Shown: positions 7,840 through 15,443 of the stretch, one piece after another
Numbering within the stretch: position 1 is the first letter of the stretch
Layout of the letters: each line of letters begins with the position of its first letter
Assembly (NCBI GenBank): GCA_016720065.1
Contig: JADJXY010000002.1
Coordinates: forward strand, 261,001-325,000
Origin: Betaproteobacteria bacterium
Lineage (GTDB): Bacteria; Pseudomonadota; Gammaproteobacteria; Burkholderiales; Rhodocyclaceae
Length of the DNA: 64,000 bases
Direction of reading: 5' to 3'
Translations under genes and position numbers: made by a program
Notes under the pieces: generated by a model
Seen by the model: only the letters and a program-made list of their open reading frames with translations
What the model was told of the DNA's origin: nothing
Database searches by the model: none

Positions 7840-9027
7840 TCAGGCGGAGCCTGCTTCCTCGCCGGGCACGGGCTCCGGAGCCTTATCCACCTCGATGGTC
7901 AGGGACATGCCGCTGGTGCTGGAGGGCTCGCCCTTGCGGCTCCTGAGCTTGATGGCCAGCCGCAACTCGTTGGTCGAATCGGCGTTGCGGATGGCCTCCT
8001 CGTAACTGATGTGGCCGGCGTCGTAGAGGTCGAAGAGCGCCTGGTCGAAGGTCTGCATCCCCAGTTCCCGGCTTTTGTCCATGACCGGCTTGATCGCCGC
8101 CGACTGACCCTTGGACAGCAGTTCCGCCACCGTGGGGGTGTTGAGCAGGATTTCGATGGCGGCCTTGCGCTTGCCGTCCAGGGACCGGATCAGGCGCTGG
8201 GAAATCACCGCCTTGAGGTTGGTGGCCAGATCCATCATCACCTGGGGCTTGCGTTCGTCGGGGAAAAAATTGACCACCCGGTCCAGGGTCTGGTTGGCGT
8301 TGTTGGCGTGCAGGGTCCCCATGCACAGGTGGCCGGTTTCGGCGAAAGCCAGGGCGTGCTCCATGGTTTCCAGGTCGCGGATTTCCCCGATCAGGATGAC
8401 GTCCGGCGCCTGGCGCAGGGTGTTCTTCAGCGCGTTGTGCCAGGAAAGCGTGTCTATCCCCACCTCGCGGTGGGACACCAGGCACTGCTTTGAAACGTGA
8501 ACGTACTCCACCGGATCCTCCACCGTGATGATGTGGCCCGGCGCACTGCCGTTGCGGTGGTCGATCATGGCGGCCATGGTCGTCGATTTGCCCGACCCCG
8601 TCCCCCCCACCACCAGCACCAGGCCGCGCTTGGCGGTGATCACCTCCTTGAGGACCGGCGGCAGGCCCAGTTTTTCGAAATTGGGGATTTCGCTGGTGAT
8701 GGTGCGGATCACCATGCTCACCGCCGCCTGTTGCTGAAAGACATTGACGCGAAAGCGCGCCACGCCGGGCAGGGAAATGGCGAAATTGCACTCCAGTTCC
8801 CGGTCGAATTCCTCCCGCTGATTGCGGTTCATCATGGTCATCGCCAGATTGCGGGCCACGTCGGCCGTCAGCTTCTGGTTCGAAAGCGCCTTCATGGTGC
8901 CGTGCACCTTCATCGTCGGGGAAAAATCCCGGGCGATGAACAAATCGGAGCCGCCGTGCTGAACCATCGCTTTCAGCAGGTTATGCATGTAATTCTTGTA
9001 CTGGTCGCCCAGGATTTCTTCGCTCAT
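7840..9027 (-). CDS. pilU: Type IV pilus retraction ATPase, PilU type
   Basis: Hexameric secretion-type ATPase that works with PilT in pilus retraction and twitching. The 395-residue product has LLKAMVQHGGSDLFI at the N-terminus (PilU/PilT N-domain), Walker A GGTGSGKST (141-149), the Asp box ITVEDPVEYVH, Walker B ILIGEIRD (211-218) and the His box TGHLCMGTLHANN (231-243). The N-terminal wording and the charged C-terminal extension of about 35 residues, ending GEEAGSA, favour PilU over PilT. The start is ATG 9025-9027 with GAGGTGG 5 bases upstream. pilT is not adjacent in the window (about 9.0-9.3 kb holds no gene), unlike the common pilT-pilU pair. Confidence 0.88.
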   Translation of the reverse strand: MSEEILGDQYKNYMHNLLKAMVQHGGSDLFIARDFSPTMKVHGTMKALSNQKLTADVARNLAMTMMNRNQREEFDRELECNFAISLPGVARFRVNVFQQQAAVSMVIRTITSEIPNFEKLGLPPVLKEVITAKRGLVLVVGGTGSGKSTTMAAMIDHRNGSAPGHIITVEDPVEYVHVSKQCLVSHREVGIDTLSWHNALKNTLRQAPDVILIGEIRDLETMEHALAFAETGHLCMGTLHANNANQTLDRVVNFFPDERKPQVMMDLATNLKAVISQRLIRSLDGKRKAAIEILLNTPTVAELLSKGQSAAIKPVMDKSRELGMQTFDQALFDLYDAGHISYEEAIRNADSTNELRLAIKLRSRKGEPSSTSGMSLTIEVDKAPEPVPGEEAGSA

Positions 9028-9347
9028 GTGCCACCTCGCCGCTGTCGGGGAAAGGCCGTCGCCAAACGCTCCCGCGCCGACCACAGCCACCCGGCAAGGC
9101 TACAGGGCCTGAGCCATCAGTCAACCGTCATGGCTGTTCGCCGGCTGACGCCATCCTGGACAGGGCAGCCGCGTCCGAGTATGCGGAAATTGCCGGGGCG
9201 ATGAGCCTGGCACGCCGTCCCGCGAGGGCCTCGGTCTCGGCGCCGCGGTAGGCTCGGTTCGCCTCCGTGGGGTGTGGCGAAACCTCGTGGCGCATCGGAC
9301 TTTGGGCGGGGAGGTGGTCAGTGTGTATCGCGCAGGACGGACCAATC
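9028..9347. other. 320-base gap with no recognisable gene
   Basis: Leader region of pilU (minus strand) and downstream flank of tRNA-Arg. I see no protein-like frame, no RNA gene and no clear terminator. A weak inverted repeat, GTCAACCG/CGGCTGAC, lies at about 9120-9149. Confidence 0.5.
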
Positions 9348-9422
9348 TGGTCCCCTCGACAGGAATCGAACCTGTATTTGCCGCTTAGGAGGCGGCCGTT
9401 CTATCCATTGAACTACGAGGAG
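9348..9422 (-). tRNA. tRNA-Arg, anticodon CCU
   Basis: The minus-strand sequence folds into a full cloverleaf: acceptor CTCCTCG with CGAGGGG (one U-G pair), D arm GTTC/GAAC, anticodon stem GCCGC/GCGGC with loop CTCCTAA (anticodon CCT at 9387-9389), T arm ACAGG/CCTGT with loop TTCGATT, discriminator A and an encoded CCA (9348-9350). It reads AGG codons, which are rare in this GC-rich genome. Genes for this minor tRNA are frequent attachment sites for integrative elements, but no integrase is present in the window. Confidence 0.97.
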
Positions 9423-9434
9423 CGCGGGGGCCGT

Positions 9435-9464
9435 ATTGTAGCCTGGGCCCTGCGGGGGCGCCAA
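9435..9464 (-). promoter_or_regulatory. Promoter of tRNA-Arg
   Basis: On the minus strand a -35 box TTGGCG (9459-9464) and a -10 box TACAAT (9435-9440) are separated by 18 bases. The -10 box ends 12 bases before the tRNA 5' end, and the stretch between is GC-rich, as expected for a stringently controlled stable-RNA promoter. Confidence 0.6.
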
Positions 9465-9563
9465 TTTGCCAGGATGGGACTTTTGCGGGCTGGCACGGGT
9501 CTCAGCCGGTACAATGCGGGCGGTTCGGACCTCGCTTTTGGCCGCCTTTCTGTCCTTCTTCCC

Positions 9564-11489
9564 ATGCCCGTTCTCAAGCTTACCGGCGCCTGCTTGGCCT
9601 TTGGTCATGTGCCCCTCCTCGATCAGGCCGATTTCCAGCTCGATGCCGGCGAGCGGGTGGCTTTGATCGGCCGTAACGGGAGCGGGAAATCCTCGCTCCT
9701 TGCGGCTCTGGCAGCGGGCAACGGGCGGGCGGGGCTGGATGATGGCGAGGTCTGGGTTCAGCCGGGGAAGCGGGTCGCCTATGTGTCCCAGGAGCCGGAG
9801 TTTCCCCCCGGTGCGTCGGTCTTCGAGGCGGTGGTGGCCGGGCTGGGCGAGATATCCGCGTTGTTGGCCCGTTACCACGAGGTGTCGCATCGGCTGGCCG
9901 AGGGGGGCGGCGGGCAGGAATCCCTGCTTACCCAACTGGACGACTTGCAGCACGCTCTGGAGGCCCGCGGGGCGTGGAGCCTGGAGGCCCAGGCGGAACG
10001 GGCGGTGGCGCGTTTCAACCTGGAGCCCGACGCGCCGGTGGCGACGCTTTCCGGCGGCCAGAAGAAGCGTTTGGCCCTGGCGCGGGCGCTGGTCTCGGCG
10101 CCGGAGGTCTTGCTGCTGGACGAGCCGACCAATCACCTGGACATTGCCGCCATCGAGTGGCTGGAGACCCTGCTGGTCGAAAGCGGCATGACCCTGCTAT
10201 TCATTTCCCACGACCGCCGCTTCCTGGACCGGGTGTGCACGCGCATCGTGGAACTGGACCGGGGGCGCCTGGCGAGTTTCCCGGGCAGCTTTACCCAGTA
10301 TCAGGCACGCAAGGATGCCCTGCTGCACGAAGAGTCCCTGGCCAGCGCGCGGGCCGACAAGCTGCTGCGGCAGGAGGAGCTTTGGATCCGCAAGGGGGTC
10401 GAGGCGCGGCGCACGCGGGCGGTGTTTCGGGTGCAGCGTCTGGATCGCCTGCGGGCGGAGCGCGCCGCCCGGCGGGAGCGCCTGGGCCAGGCCAGCCTGC
10501 GGGTGGAAAGCGGGGACCGGAGTGGCCGCCTGGTAGCCGAATTGGAGCGGGTGAGCAAAGGCTACGGCGGAGCACCGGTAGTGAAGGACTTTTCCTGCCG
10601 CCTGCAGCGGGGCGACAAGCTTGGGCTGATCGGCCCCAACGGCGCCGGCAAGACTACGCTGCTGCGGCTCTTTCTGGGCGAATTGGAACCGGACGAGGGC
10701 AGTCTGCGCCGGGGAACCCGGCTGGAGATCGCCTATTTCGACCAGTTTCGCGCCCAACTGGATCCGGAGGCGACCCTGGCCGACGTGATCTCGCCCGGTT
10801 CGGACTATGTGGAGGTGGGCGGAGCGCGCAAGCACGTCATCGGTTACCTGGAGGATTTTCTTTTTGCGCCGGAGCGGGCCCGCTCGCCGGTGAAATCCCT
10901 TTCCGGCGGCGAGCGCAATCGCCTCCTGCTGGCCCGTCTATTCGCCCGGCCAGCCAATGTCCTGGTGCTGGACGAGCCCACCAATGACCTGGACATCGAA
11001 ACCCTGGAGTTGCTCGAGCAACTGTTGCAGGACTACGACGGAACGCTCTTTCTGGTGAGCCACGACCGGGCCTTCCTGGACAATGTCGTGACCCAGACAG
11101 TGGCGGCGGAGGGGGGCGGGACGTGGCGCGAATACGTGGGCGGGTACTCCGATTGGCTGATCCAGTCGGCCACCCGCGCAGCGCCGCCTGAGCCCACGGC
11201 CCGGATCCCCGCGCCGCCGGCGGCGAAGCCTTCTTTGGCGCGGGAGCGGGGAAACAAGCTTTCCTGGAAGGAGCAACGGGAACTGGAGAGCCTCCCCGAC
11301 CGTATCGCGACCCTGGAGGGCGAACAGAAGGAAATAGCCCTGCGCTTGGAGGATCCTGACCTCTACCGCCGCGACCCACCGGGTGCCCAGGCGGCTGCGG
11401 CTCGCCTTGCGGCCATAGACGAGGAACTCCTCGCCTTGCTCGAACGCTGGGAGAACCTGGAAAGCCGTGGCGGCGTCGAAGGAGCATGA
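9564..11489 (+). CDS. uup: ABC-F family ATPase Uup
   Basis: Soluble ABC-F protein with two ATPase domains and no membrane part; the family acts on ribosomes or branched DNA intermediates. The first domain has GRNGSGKSS (36-44), LSGGQKKRLALARAL (about 160) and LLLDEPTNHLD (about 183). The second has GPNGAGKTT (about 357), LSGGERNRLLLARL (about 446) and LVLDEPTNDLD (about 469). A C-terminal charged coiled coil (about 570-641, including KEQRELESLPDRI) is the Uup DNA-binding tail and separates it from EttA. 641 residues is normal length. The ATG is at 9564; a TACAAT box at 9510-9515 may be the -10. The short membrane-protein gene follows after 31 bases. Confidence 0.93.
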   Translation: MPVLKLTGACLAFGHVPLLDQADFQLDAGERVALIGRNGSGKSSLLAALAAGNGRAGLDDGEVWVQPGKRVAYVSQEPEFPPGASVFEAVVAGLGEISALLARYHEVSHRLAEGGGGQESLLTQLDDLQHALEARGAWSLEAQAERAVARFNLEPDAPVATLSGGQKKRLALARALVSAPEVLLLDEPTNHLDIAAIEWLETLLVESGMTLLFISHDRRFLDRVCTRIVELDRGRLASFPGSFTQYQARKDALLHEESLASARADKLLRQEELWIRKGVEARRTRAVFRVQRLDRLRAERAARRERLGQASLRVESGDRSGRLVAELERVSKGYGGAPVVKDFSCRLQRGDKLGLIGPNGAGKTTLLRLFLGELEPDEGSLRRGTRLEIAYFDQFRAQLDPEATLADVISPGSDYVEVGGARKHVIGYLEDFLFAPERARSPVKSLSGGERNRLLLARLFARPANVLVLDEPTNDLDIETLELLEQLLQDYDGTLFLVSHDRAFLDNVVTQTVAAEGGGTWREYVGGYSDWLIQSATRAAPPEPTARIPAPPAAKPSLARERGNKLSWKEQRELESLPDRIATLEGEQKEIALRLEDPDLYRRDPPGAQAAAARLAAIDEELLALLERWENLESRGGVEGA

Positions 11490-11520
11490 CGCAGCGTCTT
11501 TGTTCCTGCCAATACCCGCG

Positions 11521-11655
11521 ATGAAACCGGGCTGGCGCAGCTTTTTCCTGGGGGCCGCCGTCGCCGCAGCGGTTCTGGTGCTGGGGGCGGCCTTTCTGGC
11601 CTACCAGGCGCCGGAACTCCTGCTGGATTGGGTCAACCTGCGTTACTGCGGCTGA
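11521..11655 (+). CDS. Small single-pass membrane protein (44 aa), unknown
   Basis: Starts MKPGWRSFF, followed by one long hydrophobic helix (FLGAAVAAAVLVLGAAFLAY, residues 9-28) and a short acidic/aromatic tail ending LLLDWVNLRYCG. The arrangement suggests an inner-membrane anchor with a cytoplasmic N-terminus. It lies 31 bases after uup and its last 13 bases overlap the 3' end of the convergent HDOD gene. There is no clear Shine-Dalgarno sequence, so translation may depend on coupling with uup. The helix and basic N-terminus make it more than a random frame, but function is unknown. Confidence 0.5.
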   Translation: MKPGWRSFFLGAAVAAAVLVLGAAFLAYQAPELLLDWVNLRYCG

Positions 11656-12488
11656 TCGGGGGGCGCGTCCTGGGCGATGCCGAGCCGTTGGGCGAGGGCT
11701 TCGCGGCTGAGGTGAACGAGGTCGGCGATTTCCTGCAGGTCGTCGGGCAGGGCGGGATCGTTCCAGCCCTTGGCCGAGTGTCGCGCAAGGCGTACGGCGA
11801 GGGTGACGTTCTTGACGCGCAGTTGGCCCGCGTTGTCGTCATCGATCAATTCCTTCAGGAGTTCGGGCAGGTGCCAGACGCCGCAGAGCGCCATCTGGAT
11901 TTCCAGGAAGGTGAAGCCCAGCACGTCGCTTTGCGCCACGGCGCTGCGCAGGCCCGGCAGGGCGACCAGCCTTGACCGCATGCGCAGCAGCAGCCGGGGG
12001 GCAAAGCAGCCCACCAGAATTTCGGCCAGGTCGTGCAGCAGGGCGGCGATGCGCACTTCCTCCGGGTTCTTGTCGTGGCGCCAGTGGGCCCAGGAGTCGG
12101 CGTAATCGGCCGCCCGCTGGGCACGCCGGATGGTCTGCAGGACGGCGAGGAGCGCCTGGGGATCCTCGTCCGCCAGCATGCCTTCGATGGTCGGCATGTC
12201 CTGGAAGCGGTTGAAGAAGGGTTCGATTCCCGCCATGAGCACGGCGCCGGCGATGGTGGTGATGTCGCGGTGCAGGGCCTTGCCGGTGATGGGCTGGATG
12301 TAGGCCAGTACGCGCACCGTCATGATGGGATCCTGGAGGATGACCCGGGCGAGCTTGCGGCCGTCCACGCCATCGAGATCGGCGCGCATGGCCTGGATTT
12401 GACGCTTCGTCTGGCGCAGGACGGGCAGGCTGTTGCCTGAGAACAGCAGCAGCCAGGCTTCAAGATCCTGCAGCGGGTGGTCAAGCAT
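11643..12488 (-). CDS. HDOD-domain signalling protein
   Basis: 281 residues from the ATG at 12486-12488 (a TTG at 12519-12521 would add 11). The HDOD pattern is present: LPVLRQTKRQIQAM, KLARVILQDPIMTVRVLAYI (D-P segment), TTIAGAVLMAGIEPFFNRF and RIAALLHDLAEILVGCFAP. Unlike the copy at 6973, an HD pair is retained (LLHDLAE), as in some HDOD proteins, but the remaining HD-GYP metal ligands are absent, so c-di-GMP hydrolysis is not expected. The 3' end overlaps the small membrane-protein gene by 13 bases. A role in signalling is inferred from the family only. Confidence 0.78.
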   Translation of the reverse strand: MLDHPLQDLEAWLLLFSGNSLPVLRQTKRQIQAMRADLDGVDGRKLARVILQDPIMTVRVLAYIQPITGKALHRDITTIAGAVLMAGIEPFFNRFQDMPTIEGMLADEDPQALLAVLQTIRRAQRAADYADSWAHWRHDKNPEEVRIAALLHDLAEILVGCFAPRLLLRMRSRLVALPGLRSAVAQSDVLGFTFLEIQMALCGVWHLPELLKELIDDDNAGQLRVKNVTLAVRLARHSAKGWNDPALPDDLQEIADLVHLSREALAQRLGIAQDAPPDQPQ

Positions 12489-12652
12489 GGAATCGATCTG
12501 AAAGGGGGGTGAGGGCGCCAACGCTGGAATCAGGGGAAAGCGCGGTGTTTGCAGCTTCTGCCATGGTTCCCGGCAGTGTATGCAGCGCTCCGGGCGAGAG
12601 CAAGCCCTGCTGGCGTGCGATAATGGGGCGATTCGCCAGAGTTCGGATCGCC

Positions 12653-13288
12653 ATGCGCTACGCCATCATCCCCGTGACCCCTTTTGAACAGAACTGTTCC
12701 GTCTTCTGGTGCGAAGTGACGCGCCAGGCGGCGGTCATCGATCCCGGGGGCGATATCGAGCGAATCGAGAGTTTCCTCGCCGAGCAGCGCCTGACCCTGG
12801 CCAAGATTCTGGTCACCCATGGTCATATCGATCATGCCGGTGGGGTCGCGGCCCTGGCGGAAAAGACCGGGGTGCCCATCGAAGGCCCCCAGCGCGAAGA
12901 TCAGTTCTGGATTGACGGCATGGCTGAGCAGAGCCGCATGTTTGGCTTTCCCGGGGTGCGCCCCTTCGTGCCCACCCGCTGGCTGGAAGAGGGCGATCGC
13001 GTGCAGTTCGGCGAGGTGGAACTGGAAGTTCTGCATTGCCCGGGCCACACACCTGGGCACGTGGTGTTCTTTCACCGCCTGAGCAAGCTGCTCCAGGTGG
13101 GGGACGTGCTCTTTCAGGGCTCCATCGGGCGGACGGATTTTCCGCGGGGCGATTACGACACCCTGATCGCTTCCATCCGGGACAAGCTGTTTCCCTTGGG
13201 CGATGACGTCGAATTCATCCCCGGGCACGGCCCCATGTCCACCCTGGGTGAAGAACGCCGCTACAACCCCTTCCTGGGCGGGCGTTAG
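12653..13288 (+). CDS. Metallo-beta-lactamase-fold hydrolase, glyoxalase-II-like (YcbL type)
   Basis: A 211-residue protein with the binuclear-metal signature THGHIDHAGG (His56, His58, Asp60, His61), HCPGHTPGH (His132), GDVLFQGSIGR (Asp151) and FIPGHGP (His192). Starting MRYAIIPVTPFEQNCSV and lacking the C-terminal helical substrate domain of GloB, it matches the short glyoxalase-II-like proteins such as E. coli YcbL. The likely activity is thioester (S-lactoylglutathione) hydrolysis, but this is inferred. A GATAAT box at 12619-12624 could be its -10. The ATG lacks a strong Shine-Dalgarno sequence. Confidence 0.85.
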   Translation: MRYAIIPVTPFEQNCSVFWCEVTRQAAVIDPGGDIERIESFLAEQRLTLAKILVTHGHIDHAGGVAALAEKTGVPIEGPQREDQFWIDGMAEQSRMFGFPGVRPFVPTRWLEEGDRVQFGEVELEVLHCPGHTPGHVVFFHRLSKLLQVGDVLFQGSIGRTDFPRGDYDTLIASIRDKLFPLGDDVEFIPGHGPMSTLGEERRYNPFLGGR

Positions 13289-13322
13289 GGCTCTTCCCCG
13301 CTGCGCGGGGAAGCTTGCTTGC

Positions 13323-14513
13323 TCAACTTGCCACGGAGCGGATCTTGGCAGCCCAGGTCAGGGCTTCGATCTGATCCTCGACGTAGACTTCCGGCGCGAC
13401 GGCGTGCTCCCGCAGGAGCGAGGAAGCCAAGTCGAGTTCGCCGTGGTCGGCGGAATCGGAAATCTTCAAGAGCTTGCCCAGGGCTCCGCCCTGGTGCGCC
13501 AGGGCGTCGGCGACCGGCTGCGGCAGGGGCAATTGCGGCAGGATTTCCGTCATCGAGAGGTTGAGCAGCACAGGCAGGAAGGAGAAGGTGCCCACCATGA
13601 ACGCGGCGTCGCCCACGTTTTCCACCCCCTCGATACCCGGGATGCGTGCACTGAGGATTTCGAGCAGGCGCCCGCGGTTGGCCGCGTAGAGCAGGAGGGG
13701 ATTGGGGGCGGCACCGTTGGCGGTGTCGGCATAAACCAGCAATTGCAGCCAGCGCTGGAGTTGCCGGCGGCCCAGGAGGTTGATGGCCTGGGAAAAATTG
13801 GTGATCGGTGAGCGCGGCGCAATGGCCGCCGAGTTCACGAGGCGCAGGAGCCCGTAGGAAAGCTTGGGCTGCTGTTTGAAAATTTCCTCCAGGGCGCGGG
13901 TATCGGCATCCTGGGCGACCAGGGCAAGCAGTTCGAGGAGCTTGAGGCGCGAGACATCGGCCTTGCCCAGCGCCGTGTTGCGGGTCAGGAGATATTCCCC
14001 CGAGACGATGCGACACTGGTTGGAAATCGCCCAGGAGAAGTCGTTGCGCGTGCGCACGGAATGGACGACGATGGCCGAGCGCACGGCGAGCCCCATGAGG
14101 GTGAAGGGCGGCAGGGTGCGGGCATGGCCCACCGAGAGCACCACGTATTCGAAGGCGCCGGTTGGGGGCAGCGGGTCGCCCGGGGCGAGGGAGAGGGCGA
14201 TTTTTCGTCCTTCCCGGCGCAGGCCGGCTTCGAGTTTTTCCGCCGCTTCCTGACCGTCGGGGTTGGCCGGGGGCGCGAGGAGAAAGACGATTCTGTCGGC
14301 GGGAATTGCCTGGGTGCGGTTCAGGTCCGCTTCCGTGGCGACGGGAACGAACCAGCGCAGGCCCGAATTGACCGTCTGAGCAGCGGGCAGGGAGAAGAGG
14401 TGGGCGATTTCCTCTGGACAGGGGCTGGTGCCGGAGGCGGCAAGATGGAACCCGGCCCAGGTTTCGTCGGGATTCAGCCAGGGTTGGATAAAGAGCTGGT
14501 GTTCGCCTGCCAT
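13323..14513 (-). CDS. EAL-HDOD protein (YuxH-like) with degenerate EAL domain
   Basis: 396 residues. The N-terminal half resembles a collapsed EAL phosphodiesterase domain: no EAL, DFG or metal-binding residues are found, and it is about 190 residues against 240 in active domains. The C-terminal half is a clear HDOD domain (KLLELLALVAQDADTRALEEIFKQQPKLSYGLLRLVN, with INLLGRRQLQRWLQLLVY). This EAL-HDOD arrangement is the YuxH family, thought to act by binding and not by hydrolysing c-di-GMP. The ATG is at 14511-14513 with GGGGGT upstream; ATG 14528 is an alternative. It is convergent with the MBL gene and divergent from the alkA-type gene. (Family motif given in two parts: KLLELLALVAQDADTR and LSYGLLRLVN.). 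Confidence 0.78.
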   Translation of the reverse strand: MAGEHQLFIQPWLNPDETWAGFHLAASGTSPCPEEIAHLFSLPAAQTVNSGLRWFVPVATEADLNRTQAIPADRIVFLLAPPANPDGQEAAEKLEAGLRREGRKIALSLAPGDPLPPTGAFEYVVLSVGHARTLPPFTLMGLAVRSAIVVHSVRTRNDFSWAISNQCRIVSGEYLLTRNTALGKADVSRLKLLELLALVAQDADTRALEEIFKQQPKLSYGLLRLVNSAAIAPRSPITNFSQAINLLGRRQLQRWLQLLVYADTANGAAPNPLLLYAANRGRLLEILSARIPGIEGVENVGDAAFMVGTFSFLPVLLNLSMTEILPQLPLPQPVADALAHQGGALGKLLKISDSADHGELDLASSLLREHAVAPEVYVEDQIEALTWAAKIRSVAS

Positions 14514-14596
14514 GAGTGACCCCCACATCTTGTTTTCCGTGGATGGTAGCAAGTTTGTCCGGCTGCGTCAGCCGAAAGTCCAGGCAAAAGCGGCTC

Positions 14597-14625
14597 TTGG
14601 TCCCCCGGGGGCTCCTGGTCATAAT
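14597..14625 (+). promoter_or_regulatory. Candidate promoter of the alkA-type gene, possibly leaderless
   Basis: TTGGTC (14597-14602), 17-base spacer, CATAAT (14620-14625, five of six matches to TATAAT). The ATG begins only 6 bases after the -10 hexamer, where transcription would be expected to start, and no Shine-Dalgarno sequence exists between them. Confidence 0.45.
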
Positions 14626-14631
14626 GACGTC

Positions 14632-15249
14632 ATGAAGCCGGACTACTGGGCCACCGCCATCGCCGACCTCGTCTCCGCCGATACTGTCCTGGCCGGGCTT
14701 GTCGCCGCGTATCCGGGCGGTGCCCTGCGCTCTTTGGGGGATCCTTTTGCGACCCTGGCCCGCTCCATCGTCGGGCAGCAAATTTCCGTCAAGGCCTCCG
14801 ACGCCGTATGGGGGCGCCTCTGCCAACGCGTCGACCGGGTCACGCCAGGGGGCGTCCTCGCCCTGTCGGCAGCGGATCTTGCCGCCTGCGGGCTTTCCCG
14901 TCGCAAGGTCGAGTACCTGGTCGATCTGGCCGGAAACTTTGCTGCCCGACGCATCGATCCGGACGCCTGGCAGTCCCTCGAGGACGAGGCCATCATCGCG
15001 CAACTGACTGCCGTGCGTGGCATCGGTCGCTGGACGGCAGAGATGTTCCTGATCTTCCATCTTCTGCGCCCCGACGTCCTTCCCGTGGACGACATCGGCC
15101 TGCAAAAGGCCGTGGCGCTCCACTATCGCCAGGGCCTGCGCCCGCTGCGGGCGGACCTCGTCGCCCTGGGGGAAGGCTGGCGTCCCTGGCGCTCGGTGGC
15201 GACCTGGTATCTCTGGCGCAGTCTGGATCCGGTGCCGGTAGAGTATTGA
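14632..15249 (+). CDS. DNA-3-methyladenine glycosylase, AlkA/HhH-GPD family
   Basis: Removes alkylated bases from DNA in base-excision repair. The 205-residue protein has the HhH-GPD core: FATLARSIVGQQISVKASDAVW (QQIS loop), the helix-hairpin-helix LTAVRGIGRWTAEMFLIF (about 125-142), and PVDDIGLQKA, where the second Asp (154) corresponds to the catalytic Asp of E. coli AlkA. It lacks the AlkA N-terminal domain, as in the shorter bacterial and yeast Mag-like enzymes. No Fe-S cluster cysteines follow, which argues against endonuclease III. The start codon sits 6 bases behind a CATAAT box and has no ribosome-binding site. accA lies 194 bases downstream. (QQIS segment spans 40-60.). Confidence 0.88.
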   Translation: MKPDYWATAIADLVSADTVLAGLVAAYPGGALRSLGDPFATLARSIVGQQISVKASDAVWGRLCQRVDRVTPGGVLALSAADLAACGLSRRKVEYLVDLAGNFAARRIDPDAWQSLEDEAIIAQLTAVRGIGRWTAEMFLIFHLLRPDVLPVDDIGLQKAVALHYRQGLRPLRADLVALGEGWRPWRSVATWYLWRSLDPVPVEY

Positions 15250-15366
15250 GCGTCCCCGCCGGCAGCCCGCTGTCGAGGGAGGGGCGGTCCTTTTGGGCTA
15301 GAATACCGGCCGGCCTGACGGGCCTGTGTCGAGCGCCCCCCGAACGCGAGAGGCACCCATGCCCGT

Positions 15367-15408
15367 TCCCTCCCCACCGCCCCCGCTTCCGCCGTGTGGG
15401 GGAGGGGA
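15367..15408 (+). other. Imperfect hairpin in the accA leader
   Basis: TCCCTCCCCAC (15367-15377) can pair with GTGTGGGGGAGGGGA (15394-15408) with two bulged G residues; the loop is 16-18 bases. It lies between a TAGAAT box (15299-15304) and the accA start, so it would be part of a long accA leader. No T-run follows. Confidence 0.35.
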
Positions 15409-15443
15409 GGTCATAGAGACGCTGTACGGATAGGGACGTCCCC

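Noticed and set aside
7840..9027. Naming the ATPase PilT
   Set aside because: The N-terminal LLKAMVQHGGSDLF wording and the charged C-terminal extension fit PilU better.
9348..9422. tRNA-Arg(CCU) as an attachment site of an integrated element
   Set aside because: No integrase, no direct repeat of the tRNA 3' end nearby, and the flanks are ordinary chromosomal genes.
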